Positions 52,829 to 63,710 of a DNA stretch of 64,000 nt are shown one piece after another (position 1 is the stretch's first letter; each line of letters begins with the position of its first letter). The notes beneath the pieces were generated by a model that made no database searches, was not told the DNA's origin, and saw only the letters and a list, made by a program, of their open reading frames with translations. Source of the stretch: Dermatophilaceae bacterium Sec6.4 (GTDB lineage: Bacteria > Actinomycetota > Actinomycetes > Actinomycetales > Dermatophilaceae). Position numbers and translations under genes: made by a program. Location of the stretch: assembly GCA_039636865.1 (NCBI GenBank), contig CP144172.1, forward strand, positions 2,914,001 to 2,978,000, read 5' to 3'.

Positions 52829-55813
52829 CTACTTACGGGGCTTTTCGCGCATTTCGTAGGTGGTGATCAGGTCGCCATCCTGCAGATCGTTGAACGATCC
52901 CAGGTTGATACCGCACTCGTACCCATCGCGAACCTCGGTGACGTCATCCTTGAAGCGCCGCAAACCGGCGATCTCCAGGTTCTCGGTGACCACGACACCA
53001 TTACGGGTGATCCGCGCCTTGCTGCCACGACGCAACAGACCCGACCGCACCAGCGAACCGGCGATATTGCCGAACTTGGAGCTACGGAAGATCTCACGGA
53101 TCTCCGCGGTACCCAGCTCTGCTTCCTCGAACTCCGGCTTGAGCAGACCCTTGAGCGCTGCTTCCAGCTCCTCGATGGCCTGGTAGATCACCGGGTAGTA
53201 CCGGATCTCCACACCCTCCTTCTCGGCGTAGGCAGCGTTCTGGCCCTCGGCCCGCACGTTGAAGCCGATGATGATCGCTGTAGCGGCCACCGCGAGGTTG
53301 ATGTTGTTCATCGTGATCGCACCGACGCCGCGGTCGATGATGCGTATCTCGACCTCTTCGCCGACATCGATCTGCATCAGCGCATCTTCCAGCGCCTCAA
53401 CAGATCCGGACCCGTCGCCCTTGAGGATCAGGTTGAGGGTCTCGACCTTGCCCTGTGCGAGCGTCTGGTCCAAGTCCTCCAGGCTGATCAACTTCCGGTG
53501 CCTCATCAGCTGTGCCCGTCGGTTGTCCGCTTCCTTCAGCTCGGCGATCTGCCGGGCCTTGCGGTCATCCGAAACCACGATGAAGGTGTCGCCGGCGCGC
53601 GGCACCGCTGCCAGACCCGTGACGAGCACGGGACGGGACGGACCAGCTTCGCGCACGTTGTTGCCGTGCTCGTCGAGCATGGCGCGAACGCGACCGTGCG
53701 CCACGCCTGCGACGATCGAATCGCCGACCCGCAGCGTGCCTCGCTGCACCAGCACGGTGGCCACTGCACCTCGACCGCGGTCCAAATTGGCCTCGATCGC
53801 GACACCACGAGCTTCGATGTCCGGGTCCGCCCGCAGATCGAGCGCAGCATCGGCGGTCAACAGCACTGCTTCGAGCAGCGAGTCGATGTTCTCGCCCTGC
53901 TTGGCCGAAACGTTGACGAACATCGTGTCGCCGCCGTACTCCTCGGCCACCAGGTTGTACTCGGTCAGCTGCTGACGCACCTTGTCCGGGTTGGCACCCG
54001 CGACGTCCATCTTGTTGACCGCCACGACGATCGGCACACCGGCCGCCTGAGCGTGGTTGAGCGCCTCAATGGTCTGGGGCATCACGCCGTCGTCTGCCGC
54101 GACCACCAGGATCGCGATGTCGGTCACCCTCGCACCACGAGCACGCATGGCCGTGAAGGCTTCGTGACCAGGGGTGTCGATGAAGGTGATCGCACGCTCG
54201 GCACCCTCGTGCTCGGTGTGCACCTGGTAGGCACCGATGTGCTGGGTGATGCCACCGGCCTCGCCCTGGGCGACTTCGGCATTACGGATGGCGTCCAGCA
54301 GACGCGTCTTACCGTGATCGACGTGACCCATGACCGTGACGACGGGAGGCCGCGGCTGCAGATCCTCGTCGGTCTCGGCCTCGACCTCGGCGTCGAGATC
54401 GATGTCGAAGGAGGCAAAGAGCTCCTTCTCCTCGTCCTCGGCTGAGACGACCTGGATGTTGTATCCCAGCTCGGCGCCCAGCGCCATGAAGGTGTCCTCA
54501 TCCAGCGACTGGGTCGCCGTGGCCATTTCACCGAGGTGGAACAGCACCGTCACCAAACTTGCCGGATTGGCATCGATACGGTCGGCAAAATCGCTCAGCG
54601 ACGCACCGCGACGAACCCGCACCACGGTCTTGCCGTCACCGTGCGGCACGCTGACGCCACCGATGGTGGGCGCCTGCATCTGCTCGAATTCCTGACGCTT
54701 GGCGCGCTTGGACTTACGTCCGCGAACCTTGCCGTTCCCTCGACCGAATGCACCGGGAGCCGCACCGCGGGCAGGCCCGCGACCGCCACCGGGACGACCG
54801 GCGAAACCACCCGGACGGGCGGGACCGCCCGCTGCGCCACCGGGACCACCACGGCCACCGCCGCCGCGTGCCGGACGCTCACCCGGACGGGCAGCAGCAG
54901 CACGGTCTGGCATCATGCCGGGGTTCGGGCGTGCGCCACCAGGGCCACCACCTGGGCCTATCGGTCGACCGGCAGCCGCAGGTCGTGGTCCTGCTGCGCC
55001 ACCCGTACCTCGGGCGCTCGCGGGGCGGGGCATGCCCTGCTTGTCCGCGAACGGATTGTTGCCGGGTCGGCCCGGCGCAGAAGCCTTGGGCGCTGTGCCC
55101 ATGCCCTGTCTCGGGGCGAACGGATTGTTACCGGGGCGCGGGCCCGCGGGTCGAGGACCGGCCGGACGGGCGCTACCACCGCTGGTGGCGCCACGGGTGG
55201 GCGGCGCCTGACTTGCCGCCGCGGCCGGGGTCTCCACGACAGCTGCGGGGGCCTGCGGCTCGGGGGCCGCCGGCGTTGCGGCGGGCGTAGGTGCGGGCTT
55301 CAGTGCGCCAGGCATGGAAGGCGTGTAAGGCACAGCGGGCCGGACCGGTCCGGCAGCAGCGGGGGTCTGCGCTGCGGACCCACCGGTCGGGGCGCCGGAA
55401 CCTGCACCTACCGGGCGGGGAGCGACACCCTGGCCACCAGGTCCTGGGACCACGCTCGGCCGCGACGGGGCCTGCGGCTCCTTCGCGGCAGCGGGCACCG
55501 AGGATACGGCTGGCGCAGCGGCTGATCCAGGCGACGCGGGCACGGCAGGAGCCGTGGGACCGGGCATACCGGGCTTGGCCGCGCCGGCAGGGCCGCCGGG
55601 CTTCGGCGATGATTTTTCGTCCGGCACCGGGGTGGCCGGGGCTGCCGACCCTGCGCCGGGCGGCGGATTTTCTTTGATCTTGCGCACCACGGGCGCTTCG
55701 ATCGTAGAGCTGGCGGTCTTGACGAACTCGCCCTGCTCTTTGAGGTAGTTGAGTAATTCCTTGCTCTGCATCCCGAGCTCTTTTGCGAGCTCGTGAACCC
55801 GGACCTTTGCCAC
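52829..55813 (-). CDS. infB: Translation initiation factor IF-2
   Basis: The 994-residue GTPase brings initiator tRNA to the 30S subunit. It begins [20 protein letters not shown] (GTG at 55813, AGGAG upstream). A long Pro/Ala/Gly-rich disordered arm follows (residues about 55-370), then the G domain ([11 protein letters not shown] near residue 494, [13 protein letters not shown]) and domains II-IV. The extended arm is typical of actinobacteria. The open frame continues upstream to 55861, but homology starts at the GTG. Confidence 0.97.
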   Translation of the reverse strand: MAKVRVHELAKELGMQSKELLNYLKEQGEFVKTASSTIEAPVVRKIKENPPPGAGSAAPATPVPDEKSSPKPGGPAGAAKPGMPGPTAPAVPASPGSAAAPAVSSVPAAAKEPQAPSRPSVVPGPGGQGVAPRPVGAGSGAPTGGSAAQTPAAAGPVRPAVPYTPSMPGALKPAPTPAATPAAPEPQAPAAVVETPAAAASQAPPTRGATSGGSARPAGPRPAGPRPGNNPFAPRQGMGTAPKASAPGRPGNNPFADKQGMPRPASARGTGGAAGPRPAAAGRPIGPGGGPGGARPNPGMMPDRAAAARPGERPARGGGGRGGPGGAAGGPARPGGFAGRPGGGRGPARGAAPGAFGRGNGKVRGRKSKRAKRQEFEQMQAPTIGGVSVPHGDGKTVVRVRRGASLSDFADRIDANPASLVTVLFHLGEMATATQSLDEDTFMALGAELGYNIQVVSAEDEEKELFASFDIDLDAEVEAETDEDLQPRPPVVTVMGHVDHGKTRLLDAIRNAEVAQGEAGGITQHIGAYQVHTEHEGAERAITFIDTPGHEAFTAMRARGARVTDIAILVVAADDGVMPQTIEALNHAQAAGVPIVVAVNKMDVAGANPDKVRQQLTEYNLVAEEYGGDTMFVNVSAKQGENIDSLLEAVLLTADAALDLRADPDIEARGVAIEANLDRGRGAVATVLVQRGTLRVGDSIVAGVAHGRVRAMLDEHGNNVREAGPSRPVLVTGLAAVPRAGDTFIVVSDDRKARQIAELKEADNRRAQLMRHRKLISLEDLDQTLAQGKVETLNLILKGDGSGSVEALEDALMQIDVGEEVEIRIIDRGVGAITMNNINLAVAATAIIIGFNVRAEGQNAAYAEKEGVEIRYYPVIYQAIEELEAALKGLLKPEFEEAELGTAEIREIFRSSKFGNIAGSLVRSGLLRRGSKARITRNGVVVTENLEIAGLRRFKDDVTEVRDGYECGINLGSFNDLQDGDLITTYEMREKPRK

Positions 55814-55972
55814 GCTTCTCCTGTATGGGATCTGCGACGGTCCGAGCAGCGGCCGGGACATCCCGGTTGCAGCACAGACCGTCAGTTAGTTGGTGCTCAT
55901 TACTGAGAACTCATCGAGTGCTCATAGCGTTGAACCCGCTTCCGGTCTTGTCTCGCCGCACACGGCGGCAGG

Positions 55973-56305
55973 TCAATTCATCAGTCGTGCAGTGATCTCG
56001 CAGATGCTGTCACGCAACGGACGGACATCGATCTCACGGGAGTGCGTCACCGGGAAGGCCCGACTGAGCGCACGACGTTTGACCGCCTTGTCCAAACATT
56101 GCAAGTCCGGGTGCAACCAGGCCCCTCGGCCCGGAAGACAGCCGCGCACGTTGAGTACGACGCTCCATCCGTCATCCCCAGCGACCGCGGCTACCCGCAA
56201 CAGCTCTGACCGATCGGCGCGACTCCTACATCCCACACACGTGCGCAAGCCCCGATGGGCAACCGCTGACGAGGTGGCATGGCGGATCCGCTCCCGCTCG
56301 ACCAT
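55973..56305 (-). CDS. ylxR: YlxR (DUF448) nucleic-acid-binding protein
   Basis: The 110-residue protein has the YlxR signature RTCVGCRSRADRSELLRV and GRGAWLHPDLQCLDKAVKRRAL. In recent work on relatives the family binds RNA or the RNase P RNA; its place between nusA and infB is nearly universal in Gram-positives. ATG at 56305 is chosen; a TTG lies two codons upstream. It is 8 bases from the nusA stop. Confidence 0.92.
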   Translation of the reverse strand: MVERERIRHATSSAVAHRGLRTCVGCRSRADRSELLRVAAVAGDDGWSVVLNVRGCLPGRGAWLHPDLQCLDKAVKRRALSRAFPVTHSREIDVRPLRDSICEITARLMN

Positions 56306-56313
56306 CGCCAAGT

Positions 56314-57420
56314 CTAACCCAGACCAGAAGGACGGTCATCCCCGCGATTCGCTGATGCGCTCTGGCTGTCACGGTGATCCGGGGCCTCGGACGCAGCGGC
56401 CTCGGTGGCCGTGTCGGAGCGAATGTCGATTCGCCACCCGGTCAACTTGGCAGCCAACCGCGCATTCTGACCTTCTTTGCCGATCGCCAGACTCAGCTGG
56501 AAGTCGGGCACGATAACGCGAGCGGCCCTCGCGCGGTCGTCGACGATCTGGACGGACTGCACTCTGGACGGGGACAGCGCAGAGGCGATGAACCTGGCCG
56601 GGTCGCGGTCGAAGTCGACGATGTCGATCTTCTCCCCGTGCAACTCCGTCATGACGGCCCGGACGCGGGCACCCATCGGGCCGATGCAGGCGCCCTTCGC
56701 ATTCATTCCGGGCACCTTTGTATGGACGGCGATCTTGCTGCGGTGACCTGCTTCACGTGCCAGCGCGGCAATTTCAACGCTCCCGTCGGCAATTTCCGGG
56801 ACCTCGAGCGCGAACAGCTTGCGCACCAGGTTGGGGTGCGTTCGCGACAGCCCGATGGACGGACCTTTGAAACCCCGCTTGACGCTCACCACGTAACACC
56901 GCAGGCGCTGCCCGTGGACGTATCGCTCACCCGGTACCTGCTCGGCCAGCGGAAGCAGCCCCTCGATGTTGCCGAAGTCGACATGCACGTTGCGCGGGTC
57001 GCCCGACTGCTGAATGACCCCTGCGATGATGTCGCCCTCGCGCCCACGGAAGTCACCGAGGATGGCCTCGTCCTCGACGTCCCGCATGCGCTGCACGATG
57101 ACCTGACGCGCCGTCGCTGCCGCGATCCGGCCGAAATCGGTAGGGGTGTCATCGAATTCGATCCCCGGTTCAGGGGTCACCGGCTGAGGAGCGTTCTCGT
57201 CGCCGTCCACCCCACGACGCGCTGTCGCTTCGCGGTCTTCACGTACGAGCACTGCGACCCGACCGCTCGCGCGGTCCAGATGGACCCGGGCCTGACGGTA
57301 ACTGCCGTCGATGCGGTGATAGGCCGCCAACAGGGCCTGCTCGATCGCGGGAACGATCACATCCATCGGGATTTCCCGCTCACGCTCGAGAGCGCGTAAT
57401 GCCGCCATGTCGATATCCAT
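56314..57420 (-). CDS. nusA: Transcription termination/antitermination factor NusA
   Basis: The 368-residue protein has the N-terminal polymerase-binding domain, an S1 domain ([29 protein letters not shown], near residues 129-157) and two KH domains ([61 protein letters not shown]). The acidic C-terminal repeats of proteobacteria are absent, as usual in actinobacteria. Its ATG overlaps the rimP stop by one base (TGATG). Confidence 0.97.
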   Translation of the reverse strand: MDIDMAALRALEREREIPMDVIVPAIEQALLAAYHRIDGSYRQARVHLDRASGRVAVLVREDREATARRGVDGDENAPQPVTPEPGIEFDDTPTDFGRIAAATARQVIVQRMRDVEDEAILGDFRGREGDIIAGVIQQSGDPRNVHVDFGNIEGLLPLAEQVPGERYVHGQRLRCYVVSVKRGFKGPSIGLSRTHPNLVRKLFALEVPEIADGSVEIAALAREAGHRSKIAVHTKVPGMNAKGACIGPMGARVRAVMTELHGEKIDIVDFDRDPARFIASALSPSRVQSVQIVDDRARAARVIVPDFQLSLAIGKEGQNARLAAKLTGWRIDIRSDTATEAAASEAPDHRDSQSASANRGDDRPSGLG

Positions 57421-58034
57421 CAGTCCTGCTCCTCGCTGTCGGTGTCGATATCGATGTCCGAGTCGATGTCGGTATCGATATCTGTCAAAGCTTCGCGCGG
57501 GGGGTTGAACTCGAGCTCGATCCGGGCACGCTCGACCGTGACGTACGGAACGGTGTGTGTAGTGCTCTGGTCAGATTTCGCGACCGGCACCGCGAAGTCG
57601 AAATCGTGCTCCCCGGCGCCCGCAATGCGACCGATCACACGGGTGTCGTCATCGGTAACGGTCAGGTTGATCAGTCGGCCCACGTTTCGTCGGAAATGCG
57701 CTGCCGTCGTCAGGGGCCGGTCGGTACCGGAGGATCCGACCTCGAGCACATAGGGAGCCTCACCCATCGCATCGGAATCGTCGAGTGCATCACTGACGGC
57801 GCGCGTGATGTCGCCTACCTCGTCCAACGAGAGCGGGGTGAGGATCGAGGTGCGGTCCTCGTCGTCGACCTGCACGGCGCGGTCCACGAGGACACGCACG
57901 AGTCGGCGCTTGCCCGCGGGGGTGACGGTGATCGCCTCGAGCACCATCCCCGCGCGCTCGAGCACCGGGATCAGGAGCGCCTCTATTCGCTGGGTACGCG
58001 CACTGGGTGCTGTGCTGGGAGCTGCCACGTTCAT
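57420..58034 (-). CDS. rimP: Ribosome maturation factor RimP
   Basis: The 204-residue protein acts in 30S maturation. [33 protein letters not shown] and [20 protein letters not shown] are family blocks. The last 25 residues are a run of Asp, Ile and Thr ([18 protein letters not shown]) coded by near-repeats of GATATCGAT-like units, which looks like a simple-sequence expansion. ATG at 58034 has AAGG 8 bases upstream. It heads the nusA-ylxR-infB group. Confidence 0.94.
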   Translation of the reverse strand: MNVAAPSTAPSARTQRIEALLIPVLERAGMVLEAITVTPAGKRRLVRVLVDRAVQVDDEDRTSILTPLSLDEVGDITRAVSDALDDSDAMGEAPYVLEVGSSGTDRPLTTAAHFRRNVGRLINLTVTDDDTRVIGRIAGAGEHDFDFAVPVAKSDQSTTHTVPYVTVERARIELEFNPPREALTDIDTDIDSDIDIDTDSEEQD

Positions 58035-58111
58035 CTGCCCCACCTTCCCGGTATTTTGTTGTGTGGATCACGAACCGCCCACCTTACCCGGCGGCAGCGG
58101 CCCGATTCGCC

Positions 58112-58999
58112 TTACCGGCCGGCGGGCAGCAGCCCTCGACGCCGCAGAATGCAGCGCTCGATCGGTGCGAAGACGGTGACTTCGACGATCACTCCCACCA
58201 GCAGAATCAGCACGATCGCGCTGAGCACCGCTGGTATGTCGGAGTCCTGCGATCCGTTGCTCAGCAGCCCCCCGAGGCCCGTGCCCAGTGACGAGGAATT
58301 GGCAATGAGTTCAGCGGCCATCAAGGACCGCCAGGCGAACGCCCATCCCTGTTTGAGGCCCGTGACATAGGCAGGCAGGGCTGCGGGCAGCAGCACCGAG
58401 CGCATCAGCTCCAGCCTGCGCGCACCCAGAACGGTGCCTGCCTCGCGCAACAGAGGGGGCGTCTGATCCAGCCCACCGATCAGTCCGTTTGCAATCGATG
58501 GCACCGACCCCAGCAGCACGACGGTGTAGATCACTCCCGGACCTCCGGGGAAGATCACCAGGGCGAAGGGCACCCAGGCGACTGAGGGCAGCGACTGCAT
58601 CCCCGACAACAGGGGTGCGACACCGCGGCGCAACAGGCGCACCTGGCCGACCACAGCGCCCAGCACGGTGCCGATCAGTACCGCCGCGGCGAAGCCGATG
58701 AGGCCACGGTGCAGGCTGATCCAGGTTGCGTGCAGTGCAGTGCCGTCCGCTATCGAGGACCACAATCGACTGCCGACCACCGACGGGGTGGGCAGCACCC
58801 AGGTCGGCCGGATTTTGCTCAGACACACCGCCTCCCACAGCGTCACCAGGACGGACAACACGACCAGCGGCGCCAGGAACGAGGACACGACAACCCGCCG
58901 GGGACGAACGCCCAGGGGCGAATCCAGGGCGTCGAGTCCATCGCTGAGATCGGCCAACTGCACCGGCGTCTCCGACGTGATCTGCTCAGGCATACGCAT
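58112..58999 (-). CDS. ABC transporter permease, sulfonate/nitrate/taurine type
   Basis: The 295-residue permease has six membrane segments and the binding-protein-dependent block (LREAGTVLGARRLELMRSVLLPAALPAYVTGLKQGWAFAWRSLMAAEL). It matches SsuC/TauC proteins. Together with the two preceding genes and cysDN it suggests import of sulfate esters, sulfonates or taurine. It overlaps the ATPase gene by 14 bases and is the last gene of the operon. Confidence 0.9.
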   Translation of the reverse strand: MRMPEQITSETPVQLADLSDGLDALDSPLGVRPRRVVVSSFLAPLVVLSVLVTLWEAVCLSKIRPTWVLPTPSVVGSRLWSSIADGTALHATWISLHRGLIGFAAAVLIGTVLGAVVGQVRLLRRGVAPLLSGMQSLPSVAWVPFALVIFPGGPGVIYTVVLLGSVPSIANGLIGGLDQTPPLLREAGTVLGARRLELMRSVLLPAALPAYVTGLKQGWAFAWRSLMAAELIANSSSLGTGLGGLLSNGSQDSDIPAVLSAIVLILLVGVIVEVTVFAPIERCILRRRGLLPAGR

Positions 59000-59765
59000 G
59001 TCGACCGATCTCTGCGCGCAGCGCCGCCGTGATCTGCGATATCAGCTCCGGCACCTCATCGGCTGTAATTGCGCGAGTGTCCCAGGTCTGCAGTACCCGG
59101 CCTGGGCGCGAGGACAGCAGGACGATTCGCTGGCCGAGCAGGACCGCCTCCCGGACGTTGTGGGTGACGAACACCACTGACAGCTGATCCGTGCGCCACA
59201 CAGCCAACAGCTCCTCGTGCAACAGATCTCGGGTGATCGCGTCGAGAGCAGCGAACGGTTCGTCCATCAGCAGCAGTCGCGCACCCTGCGCCAGACTGCG
59301 CGCGAGAGCGATGCGTTGACGCTGCCCGCCGGACAGTTCGTGGATCGAGCGGTGGGCCACATTGGCCAGCCGCACCGACTCCAACAACCGACGACACCGC
59401 TCTGGGCGTGCTTTTCGTGCAACCCCGGCAAGTCGAAGGGCGAGGTTGATGTTGCCTTCAGCGGTCAACCAGGGCATCAGCGCCGACTCCTGGAACATCA
59501 GCGCCGGTTGCCCGCCCACTGCGTGCACCTGGCCTTCGCTCGGGCGCTCCAACCCGGCGAGCAGCCGCAGCAGTGTGCTCTTGCCGCAGCCGGAAGCCCC
59601 GAGGACGGTGACGAACTCCCCCGGCGCGACGTCGAGGTCGACGCCGTCCAACGCGAGCACTGCATCCGGGCCGTGCCCGTAAATTTTGCGAACGGACCTC
59701 ATGCGGGCGGCGTAATCCTGGGTGTCATCGGTGGGCTGCCGTTGTGGCTGCGCGGTGATGCTCAT
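58986..59765 (-). CDS. ABC transporter ATPase, sulfonate/nitrate/taurine type
   Basis: The 259-residue ATPase has Walker A GASGCGKST (near residue 55), signature LSGGQRQR and Walker B LLLMDEPFAALD, as in SsuB/TauB. ATG at 59765 follows AGGGGG and overlaps the stop of the binding-protein gene by 4 bases (ATGA). The longer open frame upstream is antisense to nothing useful and reads inside the previous gene, so I exclude it. Confidence 0.93.
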   Translation of the reverse strand: MSITAQPQRQPTDDTQDYAARMRSVRKIYGHGPDAVLALDGVDLDVAPGEFVTVLGASGCGKSTLLRLLAGLERPSEGQVHAVGGQPALMFQESALMPWLTAEGNINLALRLAGVARKARPERCRRLLESVRLANVAHRSIHELSGGQRQRIALARSLAQGARLLLMDEPFAALDAITRDLLHEELLAVWRTDQLSVVFVTHNVREAVLLGQRIVLLSSRPGRVLQTWDTRAITADEVPELISQITAALRAEIGRHAYA

Positions 59766-60889
59766 CTGGTTCCCCCTGTCGTGACATCGAGTCCAGCGTC
59801 GGAAACTGTTGGTAGGCGTAGCTGCTGCAGAACGCGGTTGAGCACGCTCAGGTCGAAGATTCCGCGTAGATCCGGAATTTCCGACAGCACGCCGACCTGC
59901 ACGGCGTGCCGCGCCAGCGTGCGCAGAGTGGACGCGTCGGGATCCCAGCCAATGTCGACGTCGGCCAACGCCGACCTCAGCACCGCGTCCGGCAACCGAC
60001 TCCCGGTCAAGGCGATGAGATCTGTCCGCAACAGTCGTACTGCGCGCGATCGATCGCGGGTGATCCCACGGGTGGTGGCCACCTGCGCCGTCAACAGTGC
60101 CGAGACGGTGTGCGGGTACTTCCGCAGGTAACTGGCCGAGACGACCAGATCTGTCGTGGCGAAGGTCCCCCGCGGCCACAGGGAGCGCTCGTTGACCAAT
60201 ACCCGTCCGCCGGCTGCGACCAACCGGGCAACCCACGGTTGCGGCAGCCATGCGGCGGCAACCCGCCCTCTTTTGAACAACGCAAAGGTCATCGCGTTGC
60301 TCTGTGACACCAGATCTACGGTGCGCGTTCCTGATCCCTGCCAGGCCAGACCATGAGCCGTCAGGTAGGACTTCAACGCAAGGTCCTGCGTGCCGCCCCG
60401 CTGCGGATCCGCCACCACCTGACCCGCCAGCTGGGACACGTCGCTGATATGGGGCTGGACCACCAACCCCGCCCCACCGGAGGCCGCACCCGCCACGATC
60501 CTCACCGCCTCGCCGTTACTGCGTAGGAACGCCGTGATGGCCGGGTTCGGCCCGATGTAGGCCGCGTCGACCACACCGGCAAGCAGTGCCCGCACGGCGT
60601 CGGGACCGGCCGCGAAGATCTGGGTGCTCAGTTTCGTGGCGCCGAGAGTCCGTCGGTAACTTCCGTCGCCGATCCCGATCACCGGGACGGCATGCGCCAC
60701 ATTGGCGAAATACCCGAGTCGCAACTGGGCGGCCTGCCCCGGTCCGGCGACTACTGGTCCATCACCGATGGATGCGGCGGCTGCCGATGTGCTGTCCATT
60801 CCCGTGGCGCCGCAGGCGGTGGTGCCGATGCTGAGGAGCCACAGCAGCAGGCCGGCGGCCCAGCGGGGCGCGAGTCGCGCAGTTGTCAT
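59762..60889 (-). CDS. ABC substrate-binding protein, NMT1/SsuA type
   Basis: The 375-residue protein starts with a hydrophobic signal and a cysteine (GTTAC, near residue 26) that may be lipidated, though the lipobox is weak. LRLGYFANVAHAVPVIGIGDG and YIGPNPAITAFL are the family blocks for sulfonate/nitrate/taurine receptors. The gene follows cysN after about 75 bases, so it is probably part of the sulfur operon. GAGGA lies just upstream of the ATG at 60889. Confidence 0.88.
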   Translation of the reverse strand: MTTARLAPRWAAGLLLWLLSIGTTACGATGMDSTSAAAASIGDGPVVAGPGQAAQLRLGYFANVAHAVPVIGIGDGSYRRTLGATKLSTQIFAAGPDAVRALLAGVVDAAYIGPNPAITAFLRSNGEAVRIVAGAASGGAGLVVQPHISDVSQLAGQVVADPQRGGTQDLALKSYLTAHGLAWQGSGTRTVDLVSQSNAMTFALFKRGRVAAAWLPQPWVARLVAAGGRVLVNERSLWPRGTFATTDLVVSASYLRKYPHTVSALLTAQVATTRGITRDRSRAVRLLRTDLIALTGSRLPDAVLRSALADVDIGWDPDASTLRTLARHAVQVGVLSEIPDLRGIFDLSVLNRVLQQLRLPTVSDAGLDVTTGGTR

Positions 60890-60964
60890 GAAAGGTCCTC
60901 GGGCACCTGGGGTCGCGCGGCTGCACAACAGACGGAGGAGAAGCGGAAAGGTTTGGATCGCGAC

Positions 60965-62236
60965 TCAGGCCACCGATACGCCCAGGTCCGCACCGGCCAT
61001 ACAGGCAGCGAGGGTGGCTCCGGTGGCGGGGTCGATGATGACGAAACCTCCGGTCGTGCGCTGACTGCGGTACTCGTCGATCGCCACAGGTGCCGCCAAC
61101 TGCAGAGTGCATCGGCCGATGTCATTGAGCTGCAGCGCTGCCGAGCTGTGCGACCACTGCAGATCGTTGACATTCCACACGTGGGTAACGGGCCCGAGCA
61201 TCGCGCGCACGGTCTTCGTGCCCGCCTTGACCAACACTCGCTGCCGCACAGTGGAGGCCGCGTCGCCGAGCCAGGTGACCACCGCGTCCAGAGATCGAGT
61301 GACTGCAATGGGCTCGGTTGTCGTGAGCACCTCTCCGCGGGCGACATCGAGCTCGTCCGTGAGGCGAATCGTCACAGACTCTCCGGCGACCGCGATCTCC
61401 TGCGGGCCGGTCGGTGTGTCAATCGCCAGTACCCGCGAAGTGGTTCCCGACGGGCTGGCGTGCACGACGTCACCCACCCGAACGCGCCCAGAAGCCACCC
61501 GTCCGGCGAGGCCCCGGTAGTCGGGATACGCGGGCGTCCGCGGCCGGATGACCAGCTGTACCGGCATCCTGAACGGCTCATCCGTATCGTCGTGCTCAGT
61601 CCCGAGGTCTTCCAGCAGTGACAGCAGCGTCAGGCCTGCGTACCAGGACGGCGCGGGTGCGGCCACTCCCTCACCGGTCAGCGCACTGATCGGTACGGCA
61701 GTGACCAGACCCAGCCCGACCCCTGCGGCAATCTCCTGTAACTGGACCTCGACTTCATCGAAGCGTGCCTGCGACCAGTCGACCGCGTCCATCTTGTTGA
61801 CCGCAAAGATCACCCGCGGCACTCGCAAGAGAGCCAGGAGCGCCGCATGACGGCGGGTCTGCATCGAGGCTCCGTGCCGTACGTCGACCAGGACGACTGC
61901 TGCGTCGGCTGTTGAAGCGCCGGTGACTGTGTTACGGGTGTACTGCAAGTGTCCAGGAGTGTCGGCAAGAATGAAACTTCGCCGATCGGTGGCAAAGTAG
62001 CGGTAGGCGACATCGATGGTGATGCCCTGTTCCCGCTCGTCGCGCAGGCCATCTGTCAGCAACGCGAGGTCCATCTGGGTCGCGCCCCGGTGTCGACTCG
62101 CCGCCTCGACCGCGTCGTACGTGTCCGCGAGGATCGACTTGCTGTCGTGCAGGAGGCGGCCGACCAGAGTGCTCTTGCCGTCGTCCACCGATCCTGCGAT
62201 GACGAGACGTAATGGGACATTCTGTAGTGAACTCAT
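60965..62236 (-). CDS. cysN: Sulfate adenylyltransferase subunit 1 (GTPase)
   Basis: The 423-residue GTPase drives formation of APS together with CysD. G1 is AGSVDDGKST (residues 14-23), then RDEREQGITIDVAYRYF, DTPGHLQYTRNTVTGAS and NKMDAVDWS, all diagnostic for CysN. It lacks a fused APS kinase domain, in keeping with the separate cysC upstream. It overlaps the cysD stop. Confidence 0.96.
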   Translation of the reverse strand: MSSLQNVPLRLVIAGSVDDGKSTLVGRLLHDSKSILADTYDAVEAASRHRGATQMDLALLTDGLRDEREQGITIDVAYRYFATDRRSFILADTPGHLQYTRNTVTGASTADAAVVLVDVRHGASMQTRRHAALLALLRVPRVIFAVNKMDAVDWSQARFDEVEVQLQEIAAGVGLGLVTAVPISALTGEGVAAPAPSWYAGLTLLSLLEDLGTEHDDTDEPFRMPVQLVIRPRTPAYPDYRGLAGRVASGRVRVGDVVHASPSGTTSRVLAIDTPTGPQEIAVAGESVTIRLTDELDVARGEVLTTTEPIAVTRSLDAVVTWLGDAASTVRQRVLVKAGTKTVRAMLGPVTHVWNVNDLQWSHSSAALQLNDIGRCTLQLAAPVAIDEYRSQRTTGGFVIIDPATGATLAACMAGADLGVSVA

Positions 62237-63159
62237 TAAAAATATCCCTCACGTTTGCGGTCTTCCATCGCCGCTTCGGACAATCGGTCATCGGCCCGCG
62301 TCGCACCGCGTTCGGTCAAGCGGCTGACCTTCACTTCTTCGATGACCTGCGCCACCGTGCTCGCGTCGCTCTCCACCGCTCCGGTGCACGATCCATCGCC
62401 GACGGTTCGGTAACGCACCGTGCGCGTACTCAGTGACTCAGCACCACGGGGACCGCCCCACGGACCAGGAGTCATCAGCATCCCGGCACGGTTGAAAACC
62501 GGTCGCTCGTGGGCGAAGTAGATACTCGGCAGTGAGACGTTCTCTGCCTCGATGTAACGCCATACGTCGAGCTCGGTCCAGTTGGAGATCGGGAAGACGC
62601 GAGTGTGTTCACCGGGCGCGTGGCGCCCGTTGTAGATGCGCCACAGCTCTGGGCGTTGTCGCCTGGGATCCCACCCCCCGAACGCGTCGCGGATGGAGAA
62701 GATCCGTTCTTTGGCCCGCGCCCGGTCCTCGTCGCGCCGTGCCCCACCCAGCAACGCATCGAAGCCGTACTCAGAGATGGTGTCCAGCAGCGGGATCGTC
62801 TGCAGCGGGTTGCGGGTACCGTCGGGGCGCTCGACGAGACGACCGTCGGCAATCCACTCTTCGACCTTGGCTACAACCAGCGTCACGCCCGCTTCCGCGA
62901 CGATGCGGTCCCGGAAGTCGATCACCTCGGCCAGGTTGTGGCCGGTATCCACGTGCAGCAGCTTGATCGGTAACGGGGCGGGCCACAGCGCCTTGAGCGC
63001 AAGATGCAGCACGATCGCTGAATCCTTACCCCCGCTGAACAGCATTGCCGGGCGGTCGAATTCAGCGACCACCTCACGGATGATCTCGATCGACTCCGAC
63101 TCCAGATCACGTAACGCGGCTAGGTGGGCGGCCGTTGTCGACGCTGTATGCACGCTCAT
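62236..63159 (-). CDS. cysD: Sulfate adenylyltransferase subunit 2
   Basis: The 307-residue protein holds the ATP pyrophosphatase active site: the PP-loop SGGKDS (residues 42-47), HVDTGHNL, the AKERIFSIRD block, and the C-terminal LTERGATRADDR with KREGYF, all as in CysD. It forms the heterodimer with CysN. The start overlaps the cysC stop by 4 bases. Confidence 0.97.
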   Translation of the reverse strand: MSVHTASTTAAHLAALRDLESESIEIIREVVAEFDRPAMLFSGGKDSAIVLHLALKALWPAPLPIKLLHVDTGHNLAEVIDFRDRIVAEAGVTLVVAKVEEWIADGRLVERPDGTRNPLQTIPLLDTISEYGFDALLGGARRDEDRARAKERIFSIRDAFGGWDPRRQRPELWRIYNGRHAPGEHTRVFPISNWTELDVWRYIEAENVSLPSIYFAHERPVFNRAGMLMTPGPWGGPRGAESLSTRTVRYRTVGDGSCTGAVESDASTVAQVIEEVKVSRLTERGATRADDRLSEAAMEDRKREGYF

Positions 63160-63710
63160 GCGACCTCGCTCTCATCGGTGATCTCGCGGTTCTGGCGGGC
63201 CAAGCCGAGCAGGGCGTCGACGGCCTGCCCCAGCGGGACGTGTGCGGTGTCGATGCTCATCTCGGGCAGTAGTGGCGGTTCGTACGGGTCGTCCACACCC
63301 GTCATCGCAGTGAGCTCGCCGCGAGCCGATCGGGCATACAGACCTTTGACGTCCCGCTCCCTGCAGATCTGGAGCGGGGTCGATACATAAACCTCGCGAT
63401 AGGTGATGCCTGCACCGAGATGCTGATCACGGACGGCGGCGCGGGCCCGTTCATACGGGGCAATCACCGGCACGATGACGGTCACCCCATGCCGGGCGAG
63501 CAGCTGTGCGACGAAGCCCACCCGGCGTACGTGGGTATCGCGGTCGGCACGGCTGAAACCCAGCCCGGCAGACAGGTTGGTACGCAGTTCGTCACCATCG
63601 AGTAGCTGCACCGGCACCCCATCCAGGTCGAGCCGCACGGCGAGCGCCTGAGCGATCGTCGTCTTTCCCGCGCCGGACAGTCCGGTCAGCCAGATCGTCT
63701 GCCCGCTCAT
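63156..63710 (-). CDS. cysC: Adenylylsulfate kinase
   Basis: The 184-residue enzyme phosphorylates APS to PAPS. The P-loop is GLSGAGKTT (residues 10-18), and DGDELRTNLSAGLGFSRADRDTHVRRV binds APS. KGLYARSARGELTAMTGVDDPYEPP is the family end block. ATG at 63710 overlaps the cysH stop. Its presence argues that PAPS is made, for sulfation or for reduction (see cysH). Confidence 0.95.
   Translation of the reverse strand: MSGQTIWLTGLSGAGKTTIAQALAVRLDLDGVPVQLLDGDELRTNLSAGLGFSRADRDTHVRRVGFVAQLLARHGVTVIVPVIAPYERARAAVRDQHLGAGITYREVYVSTPLQICRERDVKGLYARSARGELTAMTGVDDPYEPPLLPEMSIDTAHVPLGQAVDALLGLARQNREITDESEVA

Noticed and set aside
52823-54445. 540-codon open frame antisense to infB
   Set aside because: It mirrors the conserved G domain and later domains of IF-2, which is certain, and carries no recognisable domain of its own.
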